15,458 bases of DNA from Synergistaceae bacterium (lineage in GTDB: Bacteria > Synergistota > Synergistia > Synergistales > Aminobacteriaceae), in assembly GCA_031270755.1 (NCBI GenBank), contig JAISWV010000255.1, positions 1 through 15,458 on the forward strand, read 5' to 3'. Positions 6,394 through 13,053 of this stretch are shown piece by piece. Numbering within the stretch: the first letter of the stretch is position 1; each line of letters begins with the position of its first letter. Position numbers and translations under genes: made by a program. The notes beneath the pieces were generated by a model. That model saw only the letters and a program-made list of their open reading frames with translations, had not been told where the DNA came from and made no database searches.

Positions 6394-6942
6394 TTACTTG
6401 ATCAAGGCTTTGCCTTTTTCGTAGGTGGCGAGGTTCATGGGCAAATACTCGGGCTTTTTCTTGCCCAGCTTTTCCTTCATGGTCTCCGCGCAGGCCTTGT
6501 CGCCGACGATGCCGGTAGCCGCGACGAGGGCGCCCAGCATGACGATGTTGGCGACTTTGTCGCTCCCCGCCTCCATGGCTATGGTGTTGGCGGGCACGGC
6601 GACGACCTCGATGTCGGGCCTCACCCCTTCGGCCTTGACGAGGTCGCTGTTGTAAAGTAGAATGCCGCCTTCTTTGACGTCGTCTTTGAATTTTTCGAAA
6701 GAGGGCTGGTTCATGACGACGATGGCGTCCGCCACGGACACCACGGGCGCTCCGATTTCCTCGCTGGACACGATGACACAGCAGTTCGCCGTGCCGCCCC
6801 GCATCTCCGGGCCGTAAGAAGGAATCCAGGAGACGTAACGCCCCTCTTCGATACCCGTGTAGGCCACCAACTGCCCCAGGACCATCAGTCCTTGTCCGCC
6901 GAACCCGGCGGCGATCAAAGATTTTTCGAACTTATCTCCCAT
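6394..6942 (-). CDS. 2-oxoacid:ferredoxin oxidoreductase, gamma subunit (Vor/Kor type)
   Basis: The 182-aa gamma subunit of the four-subunit enzyme that oxidises 2-oxoacids to acyl-CoA with ferredoxin as acceptor. The N-terminal GFGGQG (about 14-19) and the YGPEMRGGTANC block (about 43-54) are hallmarks of the gamma domain. The full length matches stand-alone gamma subunits. The start ATG 6942 has a strong Shine-Dalgarno (GAGGAGG, + 6951-6957) that overlaps the stop codon of the beta subunit, so the two are probably translationally coupled. It is the last gene before the strong terminator at 6311-6362. Substrate preference (branched-chain 2-oxoacid or 2-oxoglutarate) cannot be read from this subunit. 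I base the Vor name on the alpha subunit. Confidence 0.93.
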   Translation of the reverse strand: MGDKFEKSLIAAGFGGQGLMVLGQLVAYTGIEEGRYVSWIPSYGPEMRGGTANCCVIVSSEEIGAPVVSVADAIVVMNQPSFEKFKDDVKEGGILLYNSDLVKAEGVRPDIEVVAVPANTIAMEAGSDKVANIVMLGALVAATGIVGDKACAETMKEKLGKKKPEYLPMNLATYEKGKALIK

Positions 6943-6955
6943 GATCGTCGCCTCC

Positions 6956-7747
6956 TCAATTAGAAGTATTCGTTGTCGAAGTGTTCGCTGGAGTGTTTGA
7001 AGGCGGGAAGTCTTTGAAGACGCCCAAAGGATAGTAAGCTATCATGTTTTCTTCGAGCCACTTGCAGGCATCCAGCGGGCGCATTCCCCAGTTGGTCGGG
7101 CAGGTGGAGAGGAGTTCGACGAAGGACACGCCCTTGCCCTCCACTTGGTTCTTGAATGCTTTGAGAACGGCCTGCTTGGCCTTGATGATGTACTTGGGCT
7201 GAGTCAGAGCTACGCGCTCGATGTAAGCGGGGCCCGCCAGGGTTGCCAGCATCTCGCTCATGCGGATGGGGTAGCCGTTGACCTTCGCGTCGCGTCCGGC
7301 GGGGCTGGTGGTGGACTTCTGCCCCAAAAGCGTCGTGGGGGCCATTTGGCCTCCAGTCATTCCGTAGATGGCGTTGTTGATGAAGACAACGGTCAAGGGC
7401 AGGCTGCGGTTCATCATGTGGACGATTTCGCCCATTCCAATGGAGGCCAGGTCTCCGTCCCCCTGATACGTGAAGACGATCTTGTCCGGGCGCACGGCCT
7501 TTATGCCGGTGGCCGTGGCCGGAGCGCGTCCGTGGGCGGCCTCCATCATGTCGAGGTTCAAGTATTGATGCATCAGTACCGCGCAGCCCACAGGCGCGAT
7601 CCCTATGGTTCTGTCTTGAATTCCCAGCTCTTCGATGGCCTCGCAGACCAGACGATGGGCTACGCCGTGCGTACATCCCGGGCAATAATGAGTGTGAACG
7701 TTCTCGTTCCATACCTTCGGTATACTGAAAACTTGAGTTTCGCTCAT
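6956..7747 (-). CDS. 2-oxoacid:ferredoxin oxidoreductase, beta subunit (thiamine pyrophosphate binding)
   Basis: 263-aa TPP-binding catalytic subunit. The TPP motif begins GDGDLASIG (96-104) and ends with NN (124-125), the spacing expected for the GDG...NN fold. An N-terminal CPGC (22-25) is characteristic of 2-oxoacid:ferredoxin oxidoreductase beta subunits, and HGRAPATATGIK precedes the TPP site as in relatives. ATG 7747 has the Shine-Dalgarno AAGGAGGT overlapping the stop of the upstream alpha gene. The gamma gene follows 13 bp later. It acts in the cytoplasm with alpha, gamma and delta. The C-terminus is Asn/Thr-rich (NTSTTNTSN). A second frame on the same strand is open over the same region but has no family features. 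Confidence in the family is high; substrate is inferred from the neighbour. Confidence 0.95.
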   Translation of the reverse strand: MSETQVFSIPKVWNENVHTHYCPGCTHGVAHRLVCEAIEELGIQDRTIGIAPVGCAVLMHQYLNLDMMEAAHGRAPATATGIKAVRPDKIVFTYQGDGDLASIGMGEIVHMMNRSLPLTVVFINNAIYGMTGGQMAPTTLLGQKSTTSPAGRDAKVNGYPIRMSEMLATLAGPAYIERVALTQPKYIIKAKQAVLKAFKNQVEGKGVSFVELLSTCPTNWGMRPLDACKWLEENMIAYYPLGVFKDFPPSNTPANTSTTNTSN

Positions 7748-7760
7748 TCAAGGCACCTCC

Positions 7761-8825
7761 TTACTTTTTGAGCAGCTCTTTGCACGCCTCTTCGACCTGG
7801 CGCACAGACGGAGCGTACCCGCCCCAACGCCCCGTGGTGGATATGGGCAGGTCACACAGGGTCGACAGACGCACGTCGTCCACCATCTGGAAGGAAGCGC
7901 TCATCTCCACGTCCAGAATGCCCTTCACGCTTTCCGGCAGGTTGGAGTACCCCGCGGAGGGGAACGGCCACAGCGTTATGGGGCGCACCATGCCCACCTT
8001 GTACCCCTCGGCGCGGATGTTGTTGATGGCGGAGCGGCAGACGCGGCTGGTGGTTCCGTAGGCGGTGACGATCAACTCCGCGTCGTCCACCATGAAATGC
8101 TCGAACCGGGCCTCGTTGGCTCGCATACGCGCGTATTTTTCCTGTAAATGCGTGTTGTGGGGCTCCAATTTGTCGGGAGCCAAGTGCATACTGTAGACCG
8201 TGACGTGTTTGCCGCCTCTTTCGTTCCACCAGCCCAGGGCCCAGTCCGCGTTGACGGAGGGGTCCTCCGCCTTGCGCGGCTTGATCTCCACGGCCTCCAT
8301 CATCTGCCCCATGAACCCGTCGGCCAAAACCAAAACGGGGTTGCGGTACTTCTGGGAGAGATCGAAAGCGTCCTGCGTCAAATCGACGGCCTCCTGCAGG
8401 TTGCCAGGGGCCAGCACGATGAGGTTGTAGTCGCCGTGCCCTCCGCCGCTGGTGGCCTGCCGGTAGTCGGCCTGAGCCGGGAGAATGTTCCCCAAACCCG
8501 GGCCGCCGCGGGAAATATTGACGATGACGCAGGGGAGCTCCGCCATGGCAATGTAGGAAATTCCCTCGGACATGAGGGAAATCCCCGGGCTCGACGACGT
8601 CGTCATGACTCTGTAGCCCGTGGACGCTCCTCCCATCACCATGTTGATGGACGCCACTTCGCTTTCTCCCTGTACGTACATTCCCCCCACCTTCGGCAGG
8701 TGGGCCGACATATACTCCGGAATTTCGTTCTGCGGGGTTATGGGATAGCCGAAAAAGTACCTGCATCCGGCCTGAATCGCCGCCTCTGCGATCGCTTCCG
8801 TCCCCTTCATCAAAGACCTTGCCAT
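7761..8825 (-). CDS. vorB: 2-oxoisovalerate (3-methyl-2-oxobutanoate):ferredoxin oxidoreductase, alpha subunit
   Basis: 354-aa alpha subunit of the branched-chain 2-oxoacid:ferredoxin oxidoreductase. The N-terminus LMKGTEAIAEAAI..GCRYFFGYPITPQNEIPEY is characteristic of VorB-type proteins, followed by QGESEVASI (52-60), whose glutamate lies near TPP in the family. I start at ATG 8825 because a perfect AGGAGGT lies 6 nt upstream; the longer frame from 8843 would include the Shine-Dalgarno inside the gene. The ferredoxin-type delta gene is 48 bp upstream and beta follows 13 bp downstream. The likely reaction is 2-oxoisovalerate plus CoA plus oxidised ferredoxin to isobutyryl-CoA plus CO2, which fits valine, leucine and isoleucine fermentation. 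Close relatives also use other 2-oxoacids, so the exact substrate is inferred. Confidence 0.93.
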   Translation of the reverse strand: MARSLMKGTEAIAEAAIQAGCRYFFGYPITPQNEIPEYMSAHLPKVGGMYVQGESEVASINMVMGGASTGYRVMTTSSSPGISLMSEGISYIAMAELPCVIVNISRGGPGLGNILPAQADYRQATSGGGHGDYNLIVLAPGNLQEAVDLTQDAFDLSQKYRNPVLVLADGFMGQMMEAVEIKPRKAEDPSVNADWALGWWNERGGKHVTVYSMHLAPDKLEPHNTHLQEKYARMRANEARFEHFMVDDAELIVTAYGTTSRVCRSAINNIRAEGYKVGMVRPITLWPFPSAGYSNLPESVKGILDVEMSASFQMVDDVRLSTLCDLPISTTGRWGGYAPSVRQVEEACKELLKK

Positions 8826-8873
8826 GTTCGCACCTCCTGACAAAATAACCGACGAGTCGACTCGCTCAGCAAG

Positions 8874-9089
8874 CTAACCATCGATCCGATACACGGACAG
8901 CGCCACGTCCGGGCACACCCTGGCGCACAGAGCGCACCCCGTGCAGCCCTCTTTGAACTGCTCCACCGGGCGATGACCTTTCGGGTTGATGTGCTCGGAT
9001 ATCCTGAGGACTTTTGTGGGGCAAGCCGCCACACACAAACTGCAACTCTTGCAAAACTCGTCTCTGACCGTCACGCGTCCCTTCGGCAT
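8874..9089 (-). CDS. vorD: 2-oxoacid:ferredoxin oxidoreductase, delta (2x[4Fe-4S] ferredoxin) subunit
   Basis: 71-aa bacterial-type ferredoxin. Two complete CxxCxxCxxxCP motifs are present: C13, C16, C19, C23 and C49, C52, C55, C59. This predicts two [4Fe-4S] clusters that carry electrons from the TPP site to soluble ferredoxin. It lies immediately upstream of vorB on the same strand, as in four-subunit Vor/Kor operons. ATG 9089 follows a purine-rich AGGAAGGGA at about 12 nt. The 48-bp gap to vorB contains a perfect 12-bp palindrome (CGAGTCGACTCG, 8853-8864) of unknown meaning. The call could only be confused with a free ferredoxin, but the context argues for the delta subunit. Confidence 0.93.
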   Translation of the reverse strand: MPKGRVTVRDEFCKSCSLCVAACPTKVLRISEHINPKGHRPVEQFKEGCTGCALCARVCPDVALSVYRIDG

Positions 9090-9146
9090 TACAAAAGACT
9101 CCCTTCCTGCTAATTTTAAAACCCCTCTTGTTCTTGAGTAAAGAAT

Positions 9147-9908
9147 TTAAGACCACATTTCGGACCCTTCCCACGGGCGCTTCATAAAGCGGGTCAGCGG
9201 CCAGAGCGGGACCTGGTATTTTTTCACCAGAGATCTTTCCATCAAAGACTTTTCCATCAGAGATTTCGTTTCTTCGTAAAGCTCGGGAATGACGGTGGCG
9301 TAAAGAACCGGTAAATGCATGTTCTCGCCGGCCTCCAGCACGGTGTCGAGCCCCCGTACGACGTCCTCCGCCGTCGTGTCCTCCATGAGGTGCGAGTTGC
9401 TGACGAGGGAATCCACCGTGAGACCGCAAAGCGCCTCCATGCGGGCGGCCATCTGTGCGATTCCCTGGAGGGTCGCGGTTTTGGGGCGATAGGCATTGAC
9501 GATGAGCAAGAGCCGATAACCGACGGATTGAATATCCGGCTCGAACTGGGTCAAAGCCATGACCCCCCCCGCGTCGCCTCCCACGTCGAGAATCAAATGG
9601 TCGGCATTTCCGACGACAGCGTTTCCAATGCCGGGGTTGATAACGGACATGTCGGACCATTTTGCTGTTTCAGGCGGATTCAGGATGGAAAAACCCTCTT
9701 GCTCGAGGGGTTCCGTTATTTGACGGATACAAAAATAAGGATTTATGATGTCTGCATCTGCGATGGTGACGTTTTTACCGTTCTTTTTCAAACCTCTTGC
9801 CAAGTTCAGCACGAATTCGGTCTTACCGGAACCCAGGGCGCCTGTGACGGCTATTGTTTTGGGCCATTCATGACACAACGCTAGATTCCCCAAAATACCA
9901 TCTTCCAT
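9147..9908 (-). CDS. P-loop ATPase of the MinD/CobQ-like (SIMIBI) type, function unknown
   Basis: 253-aa protein. Walker A is GALGSGKT (23-30). An ADADIINPYF segment follows strand 2, and a Walker-B/switch-like LILDVGGDAGG lies in the middle, the layout of the MinD/CobB/CobQ nucleotide-binding fold. It lacks the deviant KGG..KT lysine of ParA/MinD and has no signal peptide or membrane segment. ATG 9908 overlaps the fmt stop as TAATG, which suggests translational coupling; the longer frame back to 10022 lies wholly inside fmt and I rejected it. Downstream, after 57 bp without a terminator, vorD begins. Near the C-terminus three 15-bp repeats encode SLMEK-like units. Context suggests a role linked to the Vor complex (maturation, cluster loading or regulation), but that is inference. 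It could instead be a general GTP/ATPase captured in the operon. Confidence 0.75.
   Translation of the reverse strand: MEDGILGNLALCHEWPKTIAVTGALGSGKTEFVLNLARGLKKNGKNVTIADADIINPYFCIRQITEPLEQEGFSILNPPETAKWSDMSVINPGIGNAVVGNADHLILDVGGDAGGVMALTQFEPDIQSVGYRLLLIVNAYRPKTATLQGIAQMAARMEALCGLTVDSLVSNSHLMEDTTAEDVVRGLDTVLEAGENMHLPVLYATVIPELYEETKSLMEKSLMERSLVKKYQVPLWPLTRFMKRPWEGSEMWS
9226..9270 (-). repeat. Three 15-bp tandem repeats in the P-loop ATPase C-terminus
   Basis: On the + strand: ACCAGAGATCTTTCC (9226-9240), ATCAAAGACTTTTCC (9241-9255) and ATCAGAGATTTCGTT (9256-9270). They encode the pentapeptides SLMEK, SLMER and SLVKK, which would extend an amphipathic helix by steps of five residues. Confidence 0.7.
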
Positions 9909-10831
9909 TACGTCAAAACCCCTCCCCTTTTGAGCCTGCCCCCGCAAGCCCAATCTGCGCCGCTGATTTTTCGCTTGCCTTCGCTCTGGACTTCCTGCAG
10001 GCGTACCGCGCCTTCCGCACATGCGACGACAGGATCCCCATCCAGAAAATAAAGCACCTCACCCGGCGCTCCTTCGGCATCGACCGGAACAGTACGCCAT
10101 AATTTCACCCTTTTACCCAGCACCATGGCAAAAGCTCCCGTCGAAGAGGCAAAAGCCCTGACCGTATTGTGAAGCAAAAGATAATTCTGATTCCACGACA
10201 CCTGCGCTTCGTCTTTAGTTAATTTAGCAGCGTACGTAGCGAATTCGGAATTTTGATCTGAAAACTGATAACTACCTTCAATGAGAGATTCTATACCGAC
10301 GACTGCGGTTTGGCTACCCGCCAAAGCAAGGATATCGAACAGGTCCGCCGACGTCGCCTCAGGTGGTACGGCAAGCTCGGCGCGAGCCAAGATGGGGCCG
10401 GCATCCAGCTCCTCGACCAGGCGGAAAACCGTCACCCCTATCACCGTGTCGCCATTCATCAGGGCCCGCTGTATAGGGGCCGCGCCGCGCCACCGGGGAA
10501 GCAGGGAGGGATGGATGTTGAGGCAGCCGTGGCGGGGCGCGCTCAAAAAGGGCTCTTTGACGAGCTGACCGAAATCGACGACGAAAATCACGTCCGGCGG
10601 ATCGCGGGAAACGGCTTTCACGAGGTTTTCATCCCGGGACAAAGGCCCCGCGCGTTCCACGGAAAGCCCCAGATCCTCGACCGTCCGTTCGACACACGAA
10701 GGACACTCTTTGAATCCCCGTCCGGATTTCGTGGGATGTCCCGTGACGATTTTCTCGAACTCGAGCCGTTCGCTCATATGCGCGAGACAGGCGGCAGCGA
10801 AGGCCCCGCTGCCGATGAACCATATCCGCAT
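9908..10831 (-). CDS. fmt: Methionyl-tRNA formyltransferase
   Basis: Formylates Met-tRNA(fMet) with 10-formyl-tetrahydrofolate for translation initiation. 307 aa, normal length. The catalytic block is NIHPSLLPRWRGAAPI (105-120) with N105 and H107, and the catalytic aspartate is D143 in LDAGPIL. The C-terminal part carries the OB-like tRNA-binding domain (ending in WACGGRLKRG). ATG 10831 follows the def stop directly (TAG then ATG, no gap). The 3' end overlaps the start of the P-loop ATPase as TAATG. The N-terminal third shows an unusual CPSC (43-46) where relatives carry a more basic loop; whether it binds metal is unknown. Co-location with def is the common arrangement. Confidence 0.95.
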   Translation of the reverse strand: MRIWFIGSGAFAAACLAHMSERLEFEKIVTGHPTKSGRGFKECPSCVERTVEDLGLSVERAGPLSRDENLVKAVSRDPPDVIFVVDFGQLVKEPFLSAPRHGCLNIHPSLLPRWRGAAPIQRALMNGDTVIGVTVFRLVEELDAGPILARAELAVPPEATSADLFDILALAGSQTAVVGIESLIEGSYQFSDQNSEFATYAAKLTKDEAQVSWNQNYLLLHNTVRAFASSTGAFAMVLGKRVKLWRTVPVDAEGAPGEVLYFLDGDPVVACAEGAVRLQEVQSEGKRKISGADWACGGRLKRGGVLT

Positions 10832-11374
10832 CTATTCGTTCTCCCCTATGGCGCGTTTGTGCATCTTTTTACGTATAATTCCGCGCTTCAACATCGAAAG
10901 ATGTTCGATAAAAAGTTTCCCTTCCAAATGGTCCATCTCGTGCAAAAATGCGCGGGCCGTATAACCATCTACGTCATAGACGCGCTCCGCACCGGTCACA
11001 TCCTGTGCCGCGACCTTGACGCGCCCCGGGCGTTTCACGGCTGCGTAGATCCCCGGGAAGCTGAGACATCCTTCCTCGCCCTCCTGTTCTCCTTCCCGTT
11101 CCAGGAGACGGGGGTTGATCAAGACATAAAAAACGTCATGATAGTCTATGACGGCTATTTTTTTCGAAACGCCTACCTGGGGCGCCGCCAGCCCCACCCC
11201 TTCCCGTAGGGCCATCGCCCTGTGCATTTCGTCGACGAAAGAGGACAGCTCCTCGTCGAAACGCTCGACAGGCGTCGTTGGCATCTTCAAAACGGGGTCG
11301 GGATAAATCCTGATTTTCAGCCCTTCTTTACGAGTTTTCTCCGTGGTCGTCTCTTTTGCGATTTCTTCTCTCAT
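10832..11374 (-). CDS. def: Peptide deformylase
   Basis: Removes the N-formyl group from nascent proteins, using a metal (Fe2+ or Zn2+). 180 aa from ATG 11374, which has the Shine-Dalgarno GGGGAGG five nt upstream; a longer start at 11410 lacks one and would place that Shine-Dalgarno inside the gene. All three signature motifs are present: GVGLAAPQ (59-66), EGCLS (101-105, metal ligand C103) and HEMDH (145-149, ligands H145 and H149, catalytic E146). About 19 charged residues (MREEIAKETTTEKTRKEG) precede the usual KIRIYPDPVL start of bacterial deformylases, a short N-terminal extension. It is the first gene of the def-fmt-ATPase-vor run. A duplicated TATAAT lies 45-65 bp upstream. Confidence 0.96.
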   Translation of the reverse strand: MREEIAKETTTEKTRKEGLKIRIYPDPVLKMPTTPVERFDEELSSFVDEMHRAMALREGVGLAAPQVGVSKKIAVIDYHDVFYVLINPRLLEREGEQEGEEGCLSFPGIYAAVKRPGRVKVAAQDVTGAERVYDVDGYTARAFLHEMDHLEGKLFIEHLSMLKRGIIRKKMHKRAIGENE

Positions 11375-11416
11375 GTGGTCCTCCCCAAAAACCCAACGCC
11401 GTTTGCCCATATATCG

Positions 11417-11444
11417 ATATTATAAAACCATATTATAAAACCAT
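11417..11444 (-). promoter_or_regulatory. Tandem 13-bp repeat carrying two -10 boxes upstream of def
   Basis: On the + strand ATATTATAAAACC occurs at 11417-11429 and again, identical, at 11430-11442. On the minus strand each unit carries a perfect TATAAT (11424-11419 and 11437-11432). No strong -35 accompanies either. The leader would be about 40-55 nt. Confidence 0.5.
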
Positions 11445-11499
11445 GTTCGGCGCGGCGAATCGCGAAAAGCGATCGAATATCGCGTCAATCGAACCTGAA

Positions 11500-12354
11500 T
11501 TATAGCTGAAGCAGCAGCGGCCGATTTTTTTTGCCGAGGGATTTATTTTGCCGGGAGAAATCGGCGGCAGAGAAATCGGGGGAAAGAAGGTATCGTACCA
11601 ACGCGCTGATGCCGTTTTCGACGGCCTTGGGCATGACGACGTCGGCCAAGGGCAGCAAGATCTCGGCTGCGTTGGCCGGCACGACGGCGACGTCCGCGCA
11701 GCGCAGCATCGTCAGGTCGTTTTTATGGTCGCCGGCGGCCACGATGATTTCGGGGCGCTCCGGCAGGCGGGAGATGTAACGTTCGAGGGCGCTGCCCTTC
11801 GACACGCCCTTGGGCAGAATATCCAAAAATTCCGTGCCGCCGGACACCACTTCCACGTAACTGCCGAAGGCGGCTTCCACCCGGCTTTCGACAAAAGAAA
11901 AATTATCCGGCCCGATCCACAGTCCTATCCGATAAACAGGTCCCGGGATCACGGGGGCCGTGATGTAATGGACGGGCATCTCGGCTTCGCGATAAAAGCG
12001 GTCCGTCGCCACGTCCTCTTTGCGACAGTGGATGTGTTCGTCGCCGGCGATTTGGATTTCGGCCGGCAAGGTCCATAGGAAGTTCAGCAGTTTGGCCACA
12101 AAGGCGGAGTCGAAAAGAACGGAGTGGATTTCCCTCCCTTCCACGCTCATGACGCGGGCCCCATCGTAGAGTATGGCGGGCTGAGTGGCGCTCGCGGCCT
12201 TCATGTGCCTCTTCGCCGTCCCAAAAGTGCGGCCTGAGGCGATCATGATCTCCCACCCGCTGTTTTTGAGGCGGGCGCAGGCGTCTTTGACCTCTTCTGA
12301 GACCTCCTCGCCCACCGAGAGGGTATCGTCAATATCCGTAACGAACAACTTCAT
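11500..12354 (-). CDS. Cof-type HAD-superfamily hydrolase (sugar-phosphate phosphatase-like)
   Basis: 284-aa HAD phosphatase. Motif I is DIDDTL (nucleophile D7, acid D9), motif II the S40 of IASGRT, motif III K186 in LPKGVSKGSAL, and motif IV GDHKND (D209, D213). The large insertion between motifs II and III makes it a type IIB cap, as in Cof/YbiV proteins. This family usually acts on small phosphorylated sugars or cofactors, and the substrate cannot be inferred. ATG 12354 has an AGGA about 9 nt upstream. It lies downstream of the ompH terminator with only 40 bp in between and 125 bp upstream of def. Whether it belongs to the def transcript is unclear. A Lys/Arg/Leu-rich tail (KSLGKKNRPLLLQL) follows the fold. 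Confidence 0.9.
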   Translation of the reverse strand: MKLFVTDIDDTLSVGEEVSEEVKDACARLKNSGWEIMIASGRTFGTAKRHMKAASATQPAILYDGARVMSVEGREIHSVLFDSAFVAKLLNFLWTLPAEIQIAGDEHIHCRKEDVATDRFYREAEMPVHYITAPVIPGPVYRIGLWIGPDNFSFVESRVEAAFGSYVEVVSGGTEFLDILPKGVSKGSALERYISRLPERPEIIVAAGDHKNDLTMLRCADVAVVPANAAEILLPLADVVMPKAVENGISALVRYLLSPDFSAADFSRQNKSLGKKNRPLLLQL

Positions 12355-12394
12355 GGCGCAGTTCCTCCATTACGCAAAAACTATATTGCGCACC

Positions 12395-12420
12395 AAAAAA
12401 GCTGCGCTTCCCGGCGCAGC
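12395..12420 (-). terminator. Intrinsic terminator after ompH
   Basis: On the minus strand a perfect 7-bp stem GCTGCGC-CGGGAA-GCGCAGC (12420-12401) is followed directly by TTTTTT (12400-12395). It lies about 93 bp downstream of the ompH stop. Confidence 0.88.
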
Positions 12421-12446
12421 CTCTGCAACTAATAAAATTATAAAAA

Positions 12447-12472
12447 TTATCGAATTATCGCTCTTATCGCTC
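12447..12472 (-). repeat. 9-bp tandem repeat in the ompH 3' untranslated region
   Basis: On the + strand TTATCGCTC occurs at 12455-12463 and 12464-12472, preceded by a partial copy TTATCGAA at 12447-12454. It lies between the ompH stop codon and its terminator. Confidence 0.6.
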
Positions 12473-12512
12473 GAAAAGCTACGACAAAAAATTGCGGCCG
12501 AATTTATTTCTT

Positions 12513-12950
12513 CTATTTTTTCGTGGCCTCTCTTTTCAGTTGCTGAACCACGTCCACAGTGATATCCTGCCCCCCGAAGTAGACAGAGGCCTTTTCCAGC
12601 ACAAGAGTCACCTTCTTTAGCTTGGCGACGACGCGGACCGCTTCTTGACAATCGTCGAAAATGGGTTTCATCAAACGCTGCTCTTCCCTAGCCAGCTCCC
12701 CGCGCTTCGTCTGGACGACCCGAGCCTTTTCCGCCGGCTCCGTTTCTTTGTCCGCCGCCGCCTTGGCCTCGCTTTCCTTTTGTTTGGCTATCTGCTGGAG
12801 CTGTTTGGCTGCGTCCTCGAAAGCCGGATGCTGCGAAATGATGCCCTGAGAATCGATGACGCCGATAGTATCCGCCGCGCTGGCCGTCTTCGCTCCCAAA
12901 AACGCCACCATCACCAATATCAAACCCGCCAACGCTATTTTTCTCGACAT
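12513..12950 (-). CDS. OmpH/Skp-family periplasmic chaperone
   Basis: 145-aa exported protein that in other bacteria holds unfolded outer-membrane proteins in the periplasm. A clear type I signal peptide occupies residues 1-25 (basic MSRK, hydrophobic core, ASA before AD). The mature part begins IGVIDSQGIISQHPAF, the usual conserved opening of the family. It then forms a long Lys/Glu/Ala-rich coiled coil (about 45-95) and closes with VYFGGQDITVDVVQQL, the family's C-terminal signature. ATG 12950 is preceded by AAGGAGGT. It is a little shorter than E. coli Skp. It is not next to bamA or lpxD, its usual partners, but downstream of a diguanylate cyclase. A possible own promoter is at 13019-13046 and the terminator is at 12395-12420. 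Confidence 0.88.
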   Translation of the reverse strand: MSRKIALAGLILVMVAFLGAKTASAADTIGVIDSQGIISQHPAFEDAAKQLQQIAKQKESEAKAAADKETEPAEKARVVQTKRGELAREEQRLMKPIFDDCQEAVRVVAKLKKVTLVLEKASVYFGGQDITVDVVQQLKREATKK

Positions 12951-13018
12951 TGTAATCGGCTACCTCCTTCGGAAAACCTGTTCGGTACTTTGTCAGTTTT
13001 GTACTGCTTCGCGGGAGA

Positions 13019-13046
13019 ATTGTATCACAGAGACCGGCTTCGTCCA
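13019..13046 (-). promoter_or_regulatory. Probable promoter for ompH
   Basis: On the minus strand TGGACG (13046-13041, 4 of 6 to TTGACA) is followed after 16 bp by TACAAT (13024-13019), preceded by TGA to give an extended -10 (TGATACAAT). It lies just past the stop codon of the diguanylate cyclase gene. Confidence 0.5.
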
Positions 13047-13053
13047 CGTATTA

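Noticed and set aside
6960..7751. Second 263-codon open frame on the same strand as the vor beta gene
   Set aside because: Its product is Arg/His/Pro-rich and without domains, typical of a shifted frame of a GC-rich gene; the other frame has the CPGC and GDG...NN motifs and an ideal Shine-Dalgarno.
8826..8843. Longer start of vorB at 8843
   Set aside because: The extra codons include the AGGAGGT ribosome-binding site of the ATG at 8825.
9908..10022. N-terminal extension of the P-loop ATPase back to 10022
   Set aside because: It would lie entirely within the end of fmt and reads as an Arg-rich shifted-frame sequence; ATG 9908 overlapping the fmt stop is the natural coupled start.
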